A stretch of 64,000 nt of DNA. Source: an uncultured Oscillospiraceae bacterium (GTDB lineage: Bacteria > Bacillota > Clostridia > Oscillospirales > Acutalibacteraceae). Below, one piece after another: positions 1 through 7,291 of this stretch (the stretch's first letter is position 1; every line of letters begins with the position of its first letter). The notes under the pieces are model-generated. The model was not told the origin of the DNA. It was given only the letters and a program-made list of their open reading frames with translations, and did not search any database. The translations under genes and the position numbers were made by a program. The stretch is taken from NCBI GenBank assembly GCA_910589395.1, contig CAJUTL010000003.1:1-64000 (forward strand). Reading direction: 5' to 3'.

Positions 1-71
1 CCCGGAACGGGCTCGAACCGTCGACCTCTAGCGTGACAGGCTAGCGTTCTAACCAGCTGAACTACCGGGCC
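1..71 (-). tRNA. tRNA-Asp (GTC), 3' end cut by window edge
   Basis: Read on the minus strand the sequence folds as a tRNA: acceptor 5' strand GGCCCGG, D arm with AGTTCAGCTGGTTAGA, anticodon loop CTGTCAC giving anticodon GTC (Asp), and a T arm with GGTTCGAGC. The 3' side of the acceptor stem is only partly present (CCGGG), so the last bases and the CCA position lie outside the window. Confidence 0.93.
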
Positions 72-214
72 AAATGCCTGAATCATTATCAGGCAACGGT
101 TATTATACAATACAGAGATTCTGTTGTCAAGCTTTTTCTCGTCAGGAATCTTCCTGTTTTTTCCAAAAATGTTTTTTGCTCTTTTGCGAAAAAGGGCAGC
201 TTCAAAAATTTTGC

Positions 215-1099
215 TCACTTAAGCCATTCCCGGAAGATCTCTTCCGTGGTGTTGTCGGTCACATAAAAGCGGTTCATGGCGAATAAGCTTTCCTGTTTTC
301 CATAGATAAGCTCCGCTTTTCCGGGCGTGATCGCCAAAGTGGCCTTTATTCCCAACTCCTTTACCAGCTTTTGACTGAGATCATCAAAGGAACCGCCGGG
401 ATAAGCCAAAACATTCACGGGATTCCCCGCCTTTTCCTCGATCTCCGTCCGGGAACGGGTGAGATCCTTGGTTACAGCCAGGGTATATTCTTCCTCAGTT
501 TCATTGGGAAGCTTCAGAATATTGGTACGGATCTCATTGCCGGTTTCATATTTCGCCCACTGGTGCATGTCATAGGTGTGAGATTGAATGGAAATCAGGC
601 CAGAATCCACCATTTCCTTGGCTTCCGTATAGTCAAAATGGGGCGTAATGGGAAAATCCGTTTCCTTGTAGTGCTCCTTATTACCCACTGTAGCGCCGAT
701 CACAAAAATGGTAGCTTTCATGCCGCGCTCTTGCAAAATGGGAAAAGCGATCTCATAATTGCTGAGGTAACCGTCATCGAAGGTGAGGCACACCGGATTT
801 TTTGGCAGCGGCGTTCCCTCCTCCACATAGGCAATGAGTTCATCAAAGGTGACCGTGTTCTTTCCCAGCTTGTCCAGCAGCGCCAGCTCCGCTTCAAACT
901 GCCCGCGGGTAATGGTATTCGTGGATACCTGCGAGCTTTCTGAATCCTCACAGAGGTTGTGATACATCAGGATCGGAACCTCCACCCGGGCAGGCGTTTT
1001 CGCGGCGCACCCAGCTTCGGAGCCCAGCACGACGCCAGCCAGGATCAGGCAGGTGAAAAAAAGAAGGATCGGTTTTTTCATAAAGCATATCATACGCAT
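215..1099 (-). CDS. Polysaccharide deacetylase family lipoprotein
   Basis: Carbohydrate esterase 4 / NodB-type deacetylase of about 294 residues, expected to remove N- or O-acetyl groups from peptidoglycan or another cell-surface polysaccharide. The N-terminus is a signal peptide (MKKPILLFFTCLILAG) ending in an EAGC lipobox, so the protein is probably anchored on the outer face of the membrane. Family motifs are visible: TFDDGY (metal-binding and catalytic Asp), SHTYDMH (metal-binding His) and YPGG. The start at 1099 is chosen because GAAGAGG sits five bases upstream; the frame is open for ten more codons, and the Met at 1081 is a second option. The gene stands alone next to tRNA-Asp. The substrate cannot be told from sequence. 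Confidence 0.88.
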   Translation of the reverse strand: MRMICFMKKPILLFFTCLILAGVVLGSEAGCAAKTPARVEVPILMYHNLCEDSESSQVSTNTITRGQFEAELALLDKLGKNTVTFDELIAYVEEGTPLPKNPVCLTFDDGYLSNYEIAFPILQERGMKATIFVIGATVGNKEHYKETDFPITPHFDYTEAKEMVDSGLISIQSHTYDMHQWAKYETGNEIRTNILKLPNETEEEYTLAVTKDLTRSRTEIEEKAGNPVNVLAYPGGSFDDLSQKLVKELGIKATLAITPGKAELIYGKQESLFAMNRFYVTDNTTEEIFREWLK

Positions 1100-1362
1100 A
1101 AATACCTCTTCATCGAAAACAAGCGCCACACACTGTGGCAGGACATTTCCAAAACCACAGCTTTCATAAAATGAAATGCGGCACAGCCCTCATTTCAGAT
1201 ATTACCATCAATATTTTATCATGGCAGTACCCAGGTGTCAAGAAACCGCCTTTACAGCCAGCACAGATCTTTTCACCAAGTTTCCCCGAAAAATATGTTG
1301 ACATCTACGCGGCAAAATGGTAAACTAATTGAGCAAGAAATGGAAAGCACCATTTCAGAAAT

Positions 1363-1438
1363 AGGGGTATAGCTCAGCTGGTAGAGCAGCGGTCTCCAAA
1401 ACCGCGTGCCGAGGGTTCGAATCCTTCTGCCCCTGCCA
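1363..1438 (+). tRNA. tRNA-Trp (CCA), intact, integration hot spot
   Basis: Complete cloverleaf: acceptor AGGGGTA pairing with TGCCCCT, D arm GCTCAGCTGGTAGAGC, anticodon stem GCGGT/ACCGC around loop CTCCAAA (anticodon CCA at 1396-1398), T arm with GGTTCGAAT, and an encoded GCCA end. The part from the anticodon loop to the 3' end is repeated as a direct repeat at 6288-6332 and in decayed form at 9930-10030 and 32610-32685. This marks the gene as the attachment site of tyrosine-recombinase elements. Confidence 0.96.
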
Positions 1439-1690
1439 CAGACTTGGCCCGGAATTCCTTGGAATTCCGGGCTTTTCTTGTGTTTTGGGGTGGCGGGATG
1501 CGGTCTACTTTGCCGTTCTCTATGGCGTGTGTTTTGCGCTTTTTTCGTTTCTGTTCGTATCCGTTTCTAGCTTTTCCGTCTGGCACAGCATCAATAAATC
1601 ATCAAAAAACTGCGGTTGCGCTCCCCACTCGCGCTGGCTCTGGCAAAAAATTGAACCCATCTCTGAGAGTCTCTTGCAGATGAACCGTTC
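1394..1690 (+). repeat. Direct repeat copy 1: tRNA-Trp 3' half, terminator and integrase 3' end (attL-like)
   Basis: About 290 bases that recur at 6288-6575 with roughly 85% identity by eye. The order is tRNA-Trp from the anticodon loop onward, the terminator hairpin, a stretch containing GCATCAATAAATCATCAAAA, then on the minus strand the last codons of an integrase (reads LQETLRDGFNF). Both copies end in the same integrase C-terminus, so they look like the ends of two tandem integrated elements of one family. The integrase fragment here is cut at about 1690, just before the methyltransferase gene. Confidence 0.8.
1447..1478 (+). terminator. Intrinsic terminator after tRNA-Trp
   Basis: Perfect 12-bp hairpin GCCCGGAATTCC / GGAATTCCGGGC with a 2-base loop, followed by TTTTCTT, nine bases after the tRNA CCA end. 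The same hairpin recurs behind the partial tRNA copy at 6341-6366, showing that tRNA end and terminator were duplicated together. Confidence 0.85.
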
Positions 1691-1706
1691 GTTGAAACTA
1701 GAATTG

Positions 1707-2462
1707 CTATACCAATTTTCCCCAATACACAACAGAAATGTTGGAAACAATAATTGTATCACTATCAGGAGCAAAAGTATTCATCAAATCCCATAACTCC
1801 TGTACATATTCCCTCTGCTCTTTTGTGTTTGGGGACGGCGCATAAGATGATGACAAACTGCGGTTAATAAACCTTTCCTTCGTATATTCTAATGGGAAGT
1901 CAAATCTCTGCTGATGCATATCAGTCCCAAATATTTTTTCAAACAAAGGTATAGATTTATCTAAGCCATGACACAAAGAAGTAAAATTCGGGCAAAATTT
2001 TTTGCATATCTCATGCTGATGATATGTAAATTCGTCTGTATAATTACGGGCATTTGCAACTGTAAAAAGTATACCGTCTGGTTTCAAAATGCGTTTACTC
2101 TCAAGGCAAAATTTATCTGTGTCAAACCAATGGAATGCTGAAGCTGCTGTTATCAAATCAATACTATTTGGGGAAAGCGTAGTATCCTCAGCAGACGCAG
2201 CTATGGAGACAAAATGCACATTACCTATAAACTCCTGCTCCGCTTCCAATCTCATCTTCTCATTGGGTTCGATACAAAACACATCAAATCCTCGGTTTAG
2301 GAGTTCTCTGGCAAAAATGCCTGTGCCTGAACCAACATCTGCAATTTTGGCGTTCTTCTTTAAAATTTTTGTACATAGCAAATCAATAACACCGGGAGCA
2401 TATCCATGCCTACCTTTTGAATAATTTGAGACACAGTTTGAAAACATATTCTCGTTTGTCAT
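1707..2462 (-). CDS. SAM-dependent methyltransferase (class I), island cargo
   Basis: Class I Rossmann-fold methyltransferase of about 251 residues. Motif I is ADVGSGTGIFARELL, followed by an acidic residue at the end of strand 2 (VFCIEPNEKM) and the post-motif AASAFHWFD typical of small-molecule methyltransferases of the UbiE/Methyltransf_11 group. The substrate is unknown. The start at 2462 is chosen because GGAGTGAG lies just upstream. Base composition is clearly more AT-rich than the sugar and nitrogen genes. It lies between an integrase N-terminal fragment (2550-2852) and an integrase C-terminal remnant (about 1640-1690), so it probably arrived with, or inserted into, the mobile element. 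Confidence 0.82.
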   Translation of the reverse strand: MTNENMFSNCVSNYSKGRHGYAPGVIDLLCTKILKKNAKIADVGSGTGIFARELLNRGFDVFCIEPNEKMRLEAEQEFIGNVHFVSIAASAEDTTLSPNSIDLITAASAFHWFDTDKFCLESKRILKPDGILFTVANARNYTDEFTYHQHEICKKFCPNFTSLCHGLDKSIPLFEKIFGTDMHQQRFDFPLEYTKERFINRSLSSSYAPSPNTKEQREYVQELWDLMNTFAPDSDTIIVSNISVVYWGKLV

Positions 2463-2549
2463 TATCTCACTCCGCAAATATCTGATGTCTGGATTATAGC
2501 ACATAATAGTTAATCTCGCAACAATTTTCTTTACAAAAAGATTTGGTGT

Positions 2550-2852
2550 TCAACCGAATAGGTAATCACAGCAGTCATAGGTTGTGCGCTCCACTGAGGG
2601 AAACTTAAAAACCTGTAGCCAGTGGGTCATGCTCTCCTTGAGCGTTTTGCGGGATTCATCGGACTCCTGCAAGACATCGTTAAAGGCCGCAACGTAGTCG
2701 GTCATCTTCTTGGTGACTTCTGCCTTGGTAGTACCGGAGAACGATTTACGCTTACGTTCTCCTTTTTCATCCATGTACCAGACTGTGACGCCCCAGCGGT
2801 CGTCGGTTCTCTTAAAGGCTTTTCCATTCGTGAGCAGTTTCTTTTGAACCAT
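2550..2852 (-). pseudogene. Tyrosine-recombinase integrase, N-terminal fragment
   Basis: About 100 residues matching the start of Tn916-type/phage integrases: a DNA-binding AP2-like part (GKAFKRTDDRWGVTVWYMDE, then KRKSFSGTTKAEV) followed by the start of the SAM-like core-binding domain (LKESMTHWLQVFK..). The frame ends soon after TTYD, well before any catalytic domain. The C-terminal end of a related integrase is found at about 1640-1690 and another at 6538-6825, so the original gene has been broken up. Confidence 0.8.
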
Positions 2853-3348
2853 GCTTGTCAGCCTCCTTTCTCAGCACACCACAATACCACACCTCGCCGA
2901 GAAAGTCCACTGACATTTTTCTTACTTTTCTTCTTGCTCCTTTGATAAATTCCTTTCTTTGTTTAGCGGTGCAAATTTCGAGCGCTCACCAAAGCCCTTA
3001 CAACTCCCCTTTAGGGGCAGGGGGAGAACCGAGTTTCCCGGCTCCTGCGGACGGCGTATAGCCGGACGCTATGCTTGTCCTGCCCTATAGGCAGGTTTTC
3101 TCGTGCATTAATTTGCACAATCTCCTTCATAAAAGCCCTCTATCAACCGACCCCTGATTTTCAGAAAGAAAAATCCCTCATTTTGCCCCAACGGTCGGCT
3201 CTGCCGTCCGATGTCACCAGCGCGGTAGACCCCGCGCTTTAACCTGCTTGTCTTTTTGACGGTTTTCTGCGCCCTTTTCACTGGATATTCTCGCACACTA
3301 TTGCATATCCGTGTTCTTCCTGATCCGATAGATACCACCCTTCTCCCG
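2853..3348. other. Non-coding mobile-element remnant
   Basis: No credible gene. It holds a motif TTCTTTGTTTAGCGG followed by TGCAAATTTCGAG (2952-2982) that recurs in variant form near 6040, 9645, 27470 and 32440, then several short inverted repeats (for example GCGCGGTAGACCCCGCGC near 3218). An open frame on the minus strand at 3108-3338 is rich in Arg and Lys and has no recognisable domain or good ribosome binding site. The block most likely belongs to the same decayed element as the integrase fragment. Confidence 0.5.
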
Positions 3349-4374
3349 TTACTTCATCACCATCTCCGTATCCGCAGGCAGCTGCACCGGCGTGGGAGCA
3401 GGCTCCGCCAAGTACCAGTAGGCCACCGTGGTGTAGTCGTCATACCGAGGCCCGGTCCAGCCCAGATTGTCCAAAACCATGCGGAAATCCCGGTCAAAAT
3501 AGACCGGGTCCTTTACATGCCAGCGGTAAAGAAGGAAGCGCTTCTGGTGGTTGTACATCTCGTCGGTGTCGCCCAGAATGGCATAAAGCCCGGTATAAAG
3601 CCCCGAGAACGTCTGGTAGCGGTGCTGATATACATCGTTGCCAAAGGCATAGGCCCCGCCGAAATAGTCCTCGGTGCCGGTGTAATTCATGGTTGGGTAG
3701 TGGTCGCCGTCGATATACATTTTGGCCTCGCCTTCCACCCAGCAGGTGTTGTGGCCGTTCATGCCAGCGGCAAGGCTTAGCCCCGCAAAGCAGCCTTTCC
3801 CCTGGATTCTGTCCACCACCGTATAGCTGCGCCCCCTTTGAACCGGGTGCTCCTGCCGGTAGGCGGCGTGGAAATAGCCGCTATTTTCAGCCACTGCTCC
3901 ATGCCAGCCGGAGATCATGTAAAACAAGGTCTGCTTTTCGGCTCCGCGGTTCTCCATGGTAATCCGGCAGCGCTTTTGAAAGGGCATCTCCCAGTAGCAG
4001 TTATACCCCCGGCCCGGGGCCACCAGCACCATGGCGGAGTTCAAAACCGGGTAGTTCCCGTCCCGGTCTGCGAAATTTTCGTCATAGGCGCAGCCAAAAA
4101 ATGCGGAGATGGGCGCCTCCACCGAGGGCCGTTCCAAGCCATCCCAATAGATCCGAAGCACAAAGGAATGTCCGATGTACCCGGTGAACCACATATGGGT
4201 AATCATCCCCGGCCCCTCCGTGTTGCAGAGCGTCACGGTTTCGCCCGGCGCGATGTCGATGCATGGACGCAGCTTTTCGCAGTCCCCGCCCCGTGAGCCG
4301 CCGCCCCAGGTCCCGGTAGGATTCTCCGCCGAAAAGCCGAAAGATTTTCTGTCATTCATTTCATAAACGCTCAT
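3349..4374 (-). CDS. DUF2961 / GH172 family glycosidase
   Basis: 341 residues matching the DUF2961 family, now GH172, whose characterised members act on alpha-D-fructofuranosides such as difructose dianhydride I or on arabinofuranosides. Visible family features are an N-terminal NPTGTWGGGSRGGDCEKLRP, WDG at 77-79, EGEAKMYIDGD at 214-224 and the strongly conserved NYTGTEDYFGG around Glu235, a likely catalytic acid. There is no signal peptide, so it acts in the cytoplasm. It follows the GH32 gene by 23 bases in the same direction with its own AGAGGG site, so the two form an operon. The pairing points to fructan or difructose anhydride use; the exact substrate is inferred. Confidence 0.85.
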   Translation of the reverse strand: MSVYEMNDRKSFGFSAENPTGTWGGGSRGGDCEKLRPCIDIAPGETVTLCNTEGPGMITHMWFTGYIGHSFVLRIYWDGLERPSVEAPISAFFGCAYDENFADRDGNYPVLNSAMVLVAPGRGYNCYWEMPFQKRCRITMENRGAEKQTLFYMISGWHGAVAENSGYFHAAYRQEHPVQRGRSYTVVDRIQGKGCFAGLSLAAGMNGHNTCWVEGEAKMYIDGDHYPTMNYTGTEDYFGGAYAFGNDVYQHRYQTFSGLYTGLYAILGDTDEMYNHQKRFLLYRWHVKDPVYFDRDFRMVLDNLGWTGPRYDDYTTVAYWYLAEPAPTPVQLPADTEMVMK

Positions 4375-4397
4375 ACTGATTCCCTCTCTGCTGTACC

Positions 4398-5879
4398 TTA
4401 CAGCATCTCAAACACACAGATATTTTCCGCGTCGGAACCGACGGTGATCTCGCCGCTCAGCACGTCCTCCTCAGCCTCCATCGAACCATACACCGTGCCG
4501 CCGTCTCCAAAATATTCCACAATACCGTGGTCTACGATCAAAGTAAGCGGCTGGGCGGAATCTCCGACCTCCATTTCTGTCGCGCCCACTTTTACAATAT
4601 GTTTCTCGCCCGATTTCCAGTTGATCACCGCGATCACCGGCTTGCCGCCCATGGGGACCGCGACTTTCCCATTCTCGACCGTATGCTCCCGGTACTTTGA
4701 AAAGCGTTTCCAGATTTCCTGCACTGGTCGGAAACACATTTTCCAGCCGCCATCCACTTTCATCAGCGACAGCTCTGTGGGAATGGACATCATCCCCCGA
4801 AAATTGCCCCGGTGGTTCTCCGTGCGGAGCCAGGCCACGCTCACCGTACGGCCCTCTATGCCCGCGAAGGTCTGGGCGGCGTAGCCAAGGTCTGTGCTGT
4901 AGGCGGTCAGCACTTCGGTTTCCGGCGTGAACCGGTAGCCGTCAAACTCGCCTACCATGTAATAGCCGTCGGCGGACCAGAACACCCACTTCTTTTCGCC
5001 GACCTCTGCGCCGAGGGCATTGTCCACCTCCAGCCGGAACAGATCCGGACACTCCCACATTTTATCCGCTGTGAACCGCTGGCTTTCCGTCCAATGGAGC
5101 AGGTCTTGGGAGCGGAAAATGGCGAACTCATTCCCGTCCAGGAATAGCACCATCACATAGGCAGCGCTCTCCTCATGATAGAACACCTTTGGGTCGCGGT
5201 TGCCACCCATAATATGGCCTAAAACCAGGCCGTGCTTTTCTAGGCTCTCACCGCCGTCAGTGGACACGGCCAGCCGCTGAGTATGCTGGTTCCCGGCATC
5301 AATAGACCACTGGTTGCACCCGCCCGAGGCCGTGTACAAGAACAGCAGGGCGTCTTTTCCAAAGCCCGCCGTATTCTCCCTGTCCTGCCACGCGCACCCG
5401 GAGTAAGCCGTGCCATACTCATCCGGCTCCATGGCCATGGGCCTATGCTCCCAGGTTATCATATCCTGGCTCACTCCGTGGCCCCAGTGCATATTCCCCC
5501 ATTCTGTTCCAAAGGGGTTCCACTGGTGGTAAAGGTGGTATACGCCGTTCGCGTAAATCAGACCGTTGGGGTCGTTAATCCAGCCGGTTTCAGCGGCAAA
5601 GTGGATCTGGGGGCGAAAAGCATATTCAGTGGCAGGCCTTTTGTCCTGGCAGTGTATCTTCTCTCCCGCACCGGCCGGTATCTCTCCAGCGATTTCGATG
5701 GTCTTGCCCACATATTTTTCCACGTCCATAGCACTGTAGAAATCTACATTATCATCCGTGCCCAGGCTGATGTCTGCCTCTTGAAACTTCTGCCCATCAG
5801 AATAAAAATGTAGCTTCACCACGGGGCTTTTTTTGTCCACCGGCAGACAGAGATATCGTGCTGTGATTGGAAACGTCAT
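4398..5879 (-). CDS. GH32 beta-fructosidase (levanase/fructan hydrolase type)
   Basis: 493 residues of glycoside hydrolase family 32. All three catalytic motifs are present: WINDPNG at 100-106 with nucleophile Asp103, RDPK at 228-231, and WECPD with acid/base Glu276. About 85 residues precede the propeller as an N-terminal beta-sandwich-like extension, and a C-terminal beta-sandwich is present. There is no signal peptide, so it is probably intracellular and cleaves imported fructo-oligosaccharides or sucrose-like sugars. The start at 5879 has AGGAGG nine bases upstream. First gene of a two-gene operon with the GH172 gene; no transporter or regulator sits beside it, consistent with its being island cargo. 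Confidence 0.92.
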   Translation of the reverse strand: MTFPITARYLCLPVDKKSPVVKLHFYSDGQKFQEADISLGTDDNVDFYSAMDVEKYVGKTIEIAGEIPAGAGEKIHCQDKRPATEYAFRPQIHFAAETGWINDPNGLIYANGVYHLYHQWNPFGTEWGNMHWGHGVSQDMITWEHRPMAMEPDEYGTAYSGCAWQDRENTAGFGKDALLFLYTASGGCNQWSIDAGNQHTQRLAVSTDGGESLEKHGLVLGHIMGGNRDPKVFYHEESAAYVMVLFLDGNEFAIFRSQDLLHWTESQRFTADKMWECPDLFRLEVDNALGAEVGEKKWVFWSADGYYMVGEFDGYRFTPETEVLTAYSTDLGYAAQTFAGIEGRTVSVAWLRTENHRGNFRGMMSIPTELSLMKVDGGWKMCFRPVQEIWKRFSKYREHTVENGKVAVPMGGKPVIAVINWKSGEKHIVKVGATEMEVGDSAQPLTLIVDHGIVEYFGDGGTVYGSMEAEEDVLSGEITVGSDAENICVFEML

Positions 5880-5915
5880 ATGCTTTTCCTCCTGGTATCT
5901 TTTTGCTTTTCAAAG

Positions 5916-5959
5916 ATTATAGCATTGCAGATAATAGCATTGCAGCGCGATAAAGTCAA
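5916..5959 (-). promoter_or_regulatory. Promoter of the GH32-GH172 operon with a duplicated -10
   Basis: On the minus strand TTGACT (5959-5954), a 17-base spacer and TATTAT (5936-5931) make a near-consensus promoter. The 15-base unit CTGCAATGCTATTAT is repeated immediately as CTGCAATGCTATAAT, giving a second perfect -10 at 5921-5916. The duplication may give two start points or may be an operator repeat. Confidence 0.6.
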
Positions 5960-6035
5960 CTGAAATGAAAGACCGTTCAAGTTTTGAGTGTTGCCAAACT
6001 ATGCTCTCTATTGTCGAAATCATATTATTTTTCTT

Positions 6036-6287
6036 CTTTGTTTTGCAGCACAAATTTTGAGCTGTCGAACTCTTGACAGTTAGCTTGTGTGCATGGTATT
6101 ATCTATGTAGTTTTCTGAGAGTTTTTTCAGACAAGCAGATGAAAAAAGCCCTTTTTGAGGGCTGAGAAAATCCAACATCATCAATAAATCATCAAAATCT
6201 TTTGTGGCGTACTTTTCGGGAACACAAACGGCTCAACGGCGCGGAAAACTGGCTGTTGTATGTCCTCTCATGTCTTTTCCACATCCA
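6036..6287 (+). repeat. Element right-end repeat (copy B), next to the att copy
   Basis: Begins with TTCTTCTTTGTTTTGCAGCA then CAAATTTTGAG, continues to TCAATAAATCATCAAAA (6181) and AACACAAACGGCTCAAC, and ends at the partial tRNA-Trp at 6288. The same series in the same order occurs at 9640-9930 and 32440-32610. It therefore looks like the conserved right end of a family of integrative elements with different cargo. No gene is seen here. Confidence 0.6.
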
Positions 6288-6575
6288 CTCCAAAACCGCG
6301 TGCCGAGGGTTCGAATCCTTCTGCCCCTGCCACAGACATGGCCCGGAATTCCTTGGAATTCCGGGCTTTTCTCGTGTTTGGGGGTGGCTGGGTACGGTCT
6401 ATGGTGCCGCTCTCTATGGTGTGTATTTTGCGCTTTTTTCGTATCTGGCCGTATCCGTTTCTAACCTTTCCGTCTGGCACAGCATCAATAAATCATCAAA
6501 AATTTGCAGCGCTTTCCCCTGTGCTGGCTTGCTCCTGCTAAAAATTGAACCCATCTGTGATTCCTTGCAGGCGGG
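6288..6575 (+). repeat. Direct repeat copy 2: partial tRNA-Trp, terminator and integrase 3' end (attR-like)
   Basis: The tRNA-Trp sequence from anticodon loop CTCCAAAACCGCG to the CCA at 6332 is identical to the intact gene, but the 5' half is missing, so this is not a functional tRNA. It is followed by the same terminator hairpin (6341-6366) and the same roughly 200-base tail as copy 1. This is the classic footprint of site-specific integration into a tRNA 3' end. It bounds an island of about 4.9 kb from 1394 to 6332. Confidence 0.85.
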
Positions 6576-6825
6576 TCATGTCTTTTTTAACATAATATAG
6601 TTCGGTTATCTGTGAGGTGCTGTGACCCAGGAGGTCGGCCACTTGGCGGGGCGAGAGTGCCATCAGCGTTCCGTCTGGCTGACGTATACCGTTCACTAGC
6701 AAACTTCCAAACGTGTGTCTGAGGCTGTGGAGACCTTTCTGCTTTATCCCAGCAGCTTTCAAAATCCGGTAGTACCGTTTGCGGAAGTTCACCGGGCGGG
6801 TGTAGCCGCCCCATTCACAACTTCT
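6538..6825 (-). pseudogene. Tyrosine-recombinase integrase, C-terminal fragment
   Basis: The translated frame has the catalytic end of a tyrosine recombinase: GLHSLRHTFGSLLV (Arg of the HxxR box), ADLLGHSTSQITELYY (His/box II region and the catalytic Tyr) and the end LQGITDGFNF. Upstream the reading is clear back to about 6825 (WGGYTRPVNFRKRYYRIL), then meets a stop, so the N-terminal two thirds are gone. It sits directly behind the attR-like repeat, where an integrase of the next tandem element would lie. Confidence 0.85.
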
Positions 6826-6835
6826 TTACATTTGA

Positions 6836-6903
6836 ACTACTGCAATAGTCTTGACAGCCCCACACTATTGTGATAGTATAAACGTGCAAACTATTGCAAT
6901 AGT
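6836..6903 (+). promoter_or_regulatory. Promoter of the BlaI/BlaR1-like operon with three BlaI-type operators
   Basis: TTGACA (6851-6856), 17 bases, TAGTAT (6874-6879). Three related palindromes surround it: ACTACTGCAATAGT (6836-6849), ACTATTGTGATAGT (6864-6877, covering the -10) and the perfect palindrome ACTATTGCAATAGT (6890-6903). Centres are 28 and 26 bases apart. They resemble BlaI/MecI operators and imply autoregulation by the next gene. Confidence 0.85.
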
Positions 6904-6925
6904 TTCAAAGAAAGGGCCGATAAAA

Positions 6926-7291
6926 ATGCCAATCAAACTATTCGATTCCGAACTCAAGGTAATGAACGTTCTCTGGCGCGGCGGCGACCGCACCGCCAAA
7001 GAAATTTCCGACATCCTTAAGGCCGAGACCGGCTGGAACATGAACACCACATACACCGTCATCAAAAAATGTATTGCCAAAGGGGCTATCGAGCGCAGTG
7101 AGCCAGGATTTCTCTGTCACGCCCTTATTCCAAAAGAAGCTGTGCAGGAGGCCGAGACCGACGAACTCATAGGCAAGCTGTACGACGGCTCGGTGGATAA
7201 GCTGTTCGCCGCGCTGCTGGGGCGCAAAAAGCTCTCGGCGGAGCAAATTAACCGGCTGAAACAGATGGTTGAGGGCGAGGTGGAAAAATGA
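6926..7291 (+). CDS. BlaI/MecI/CopY family repressor
   Basis: 121 residues of the BlaI/MecI winged-helix family (SELKVMNVLWRGGDRTAKEI, then WNMNTTYTVIKKCIAKGAI, then a C-terminal dimerisation helix region). Members dimerise on palindromes and are inactivated by proteolysis signalled from a membrane partner. The start at 6926 follows AAAGGG; the open frame extends further upstream but would overlap the operators. The last codons overlap the M56 gene by four bases (ATGA), so the two are translationally coupled. Three matching operators lie in its own promoter. The inducing signal is unknown and no beta-lactamase gene is nearby. Confidence 0.9.
   Translation: MPIKLFDSELKVMNVLWRGGDRTAKEISDILKAETGWNMNTTYTVIKKCIAKGAIERSEPGFLCHALIPKEAVQEAETDELIGKLYDGSVDKLFAALLGRKKLSAEQINRLKQMVEGEVEK

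Noticed and set aside
3108-3338. 76-codon minus-strand ORF
   Set aside because: No domain, poor start context, basic low-complexity composition, and it lies in a block of inverted repeats between mobile-element parts.
6288-6332. Second tRNA-Trp gene
   Set aside because: Only the 3' half from the anticodon loop is present; the acceptor 5' strand and D arm are missing, so it is an attachment-site copy.
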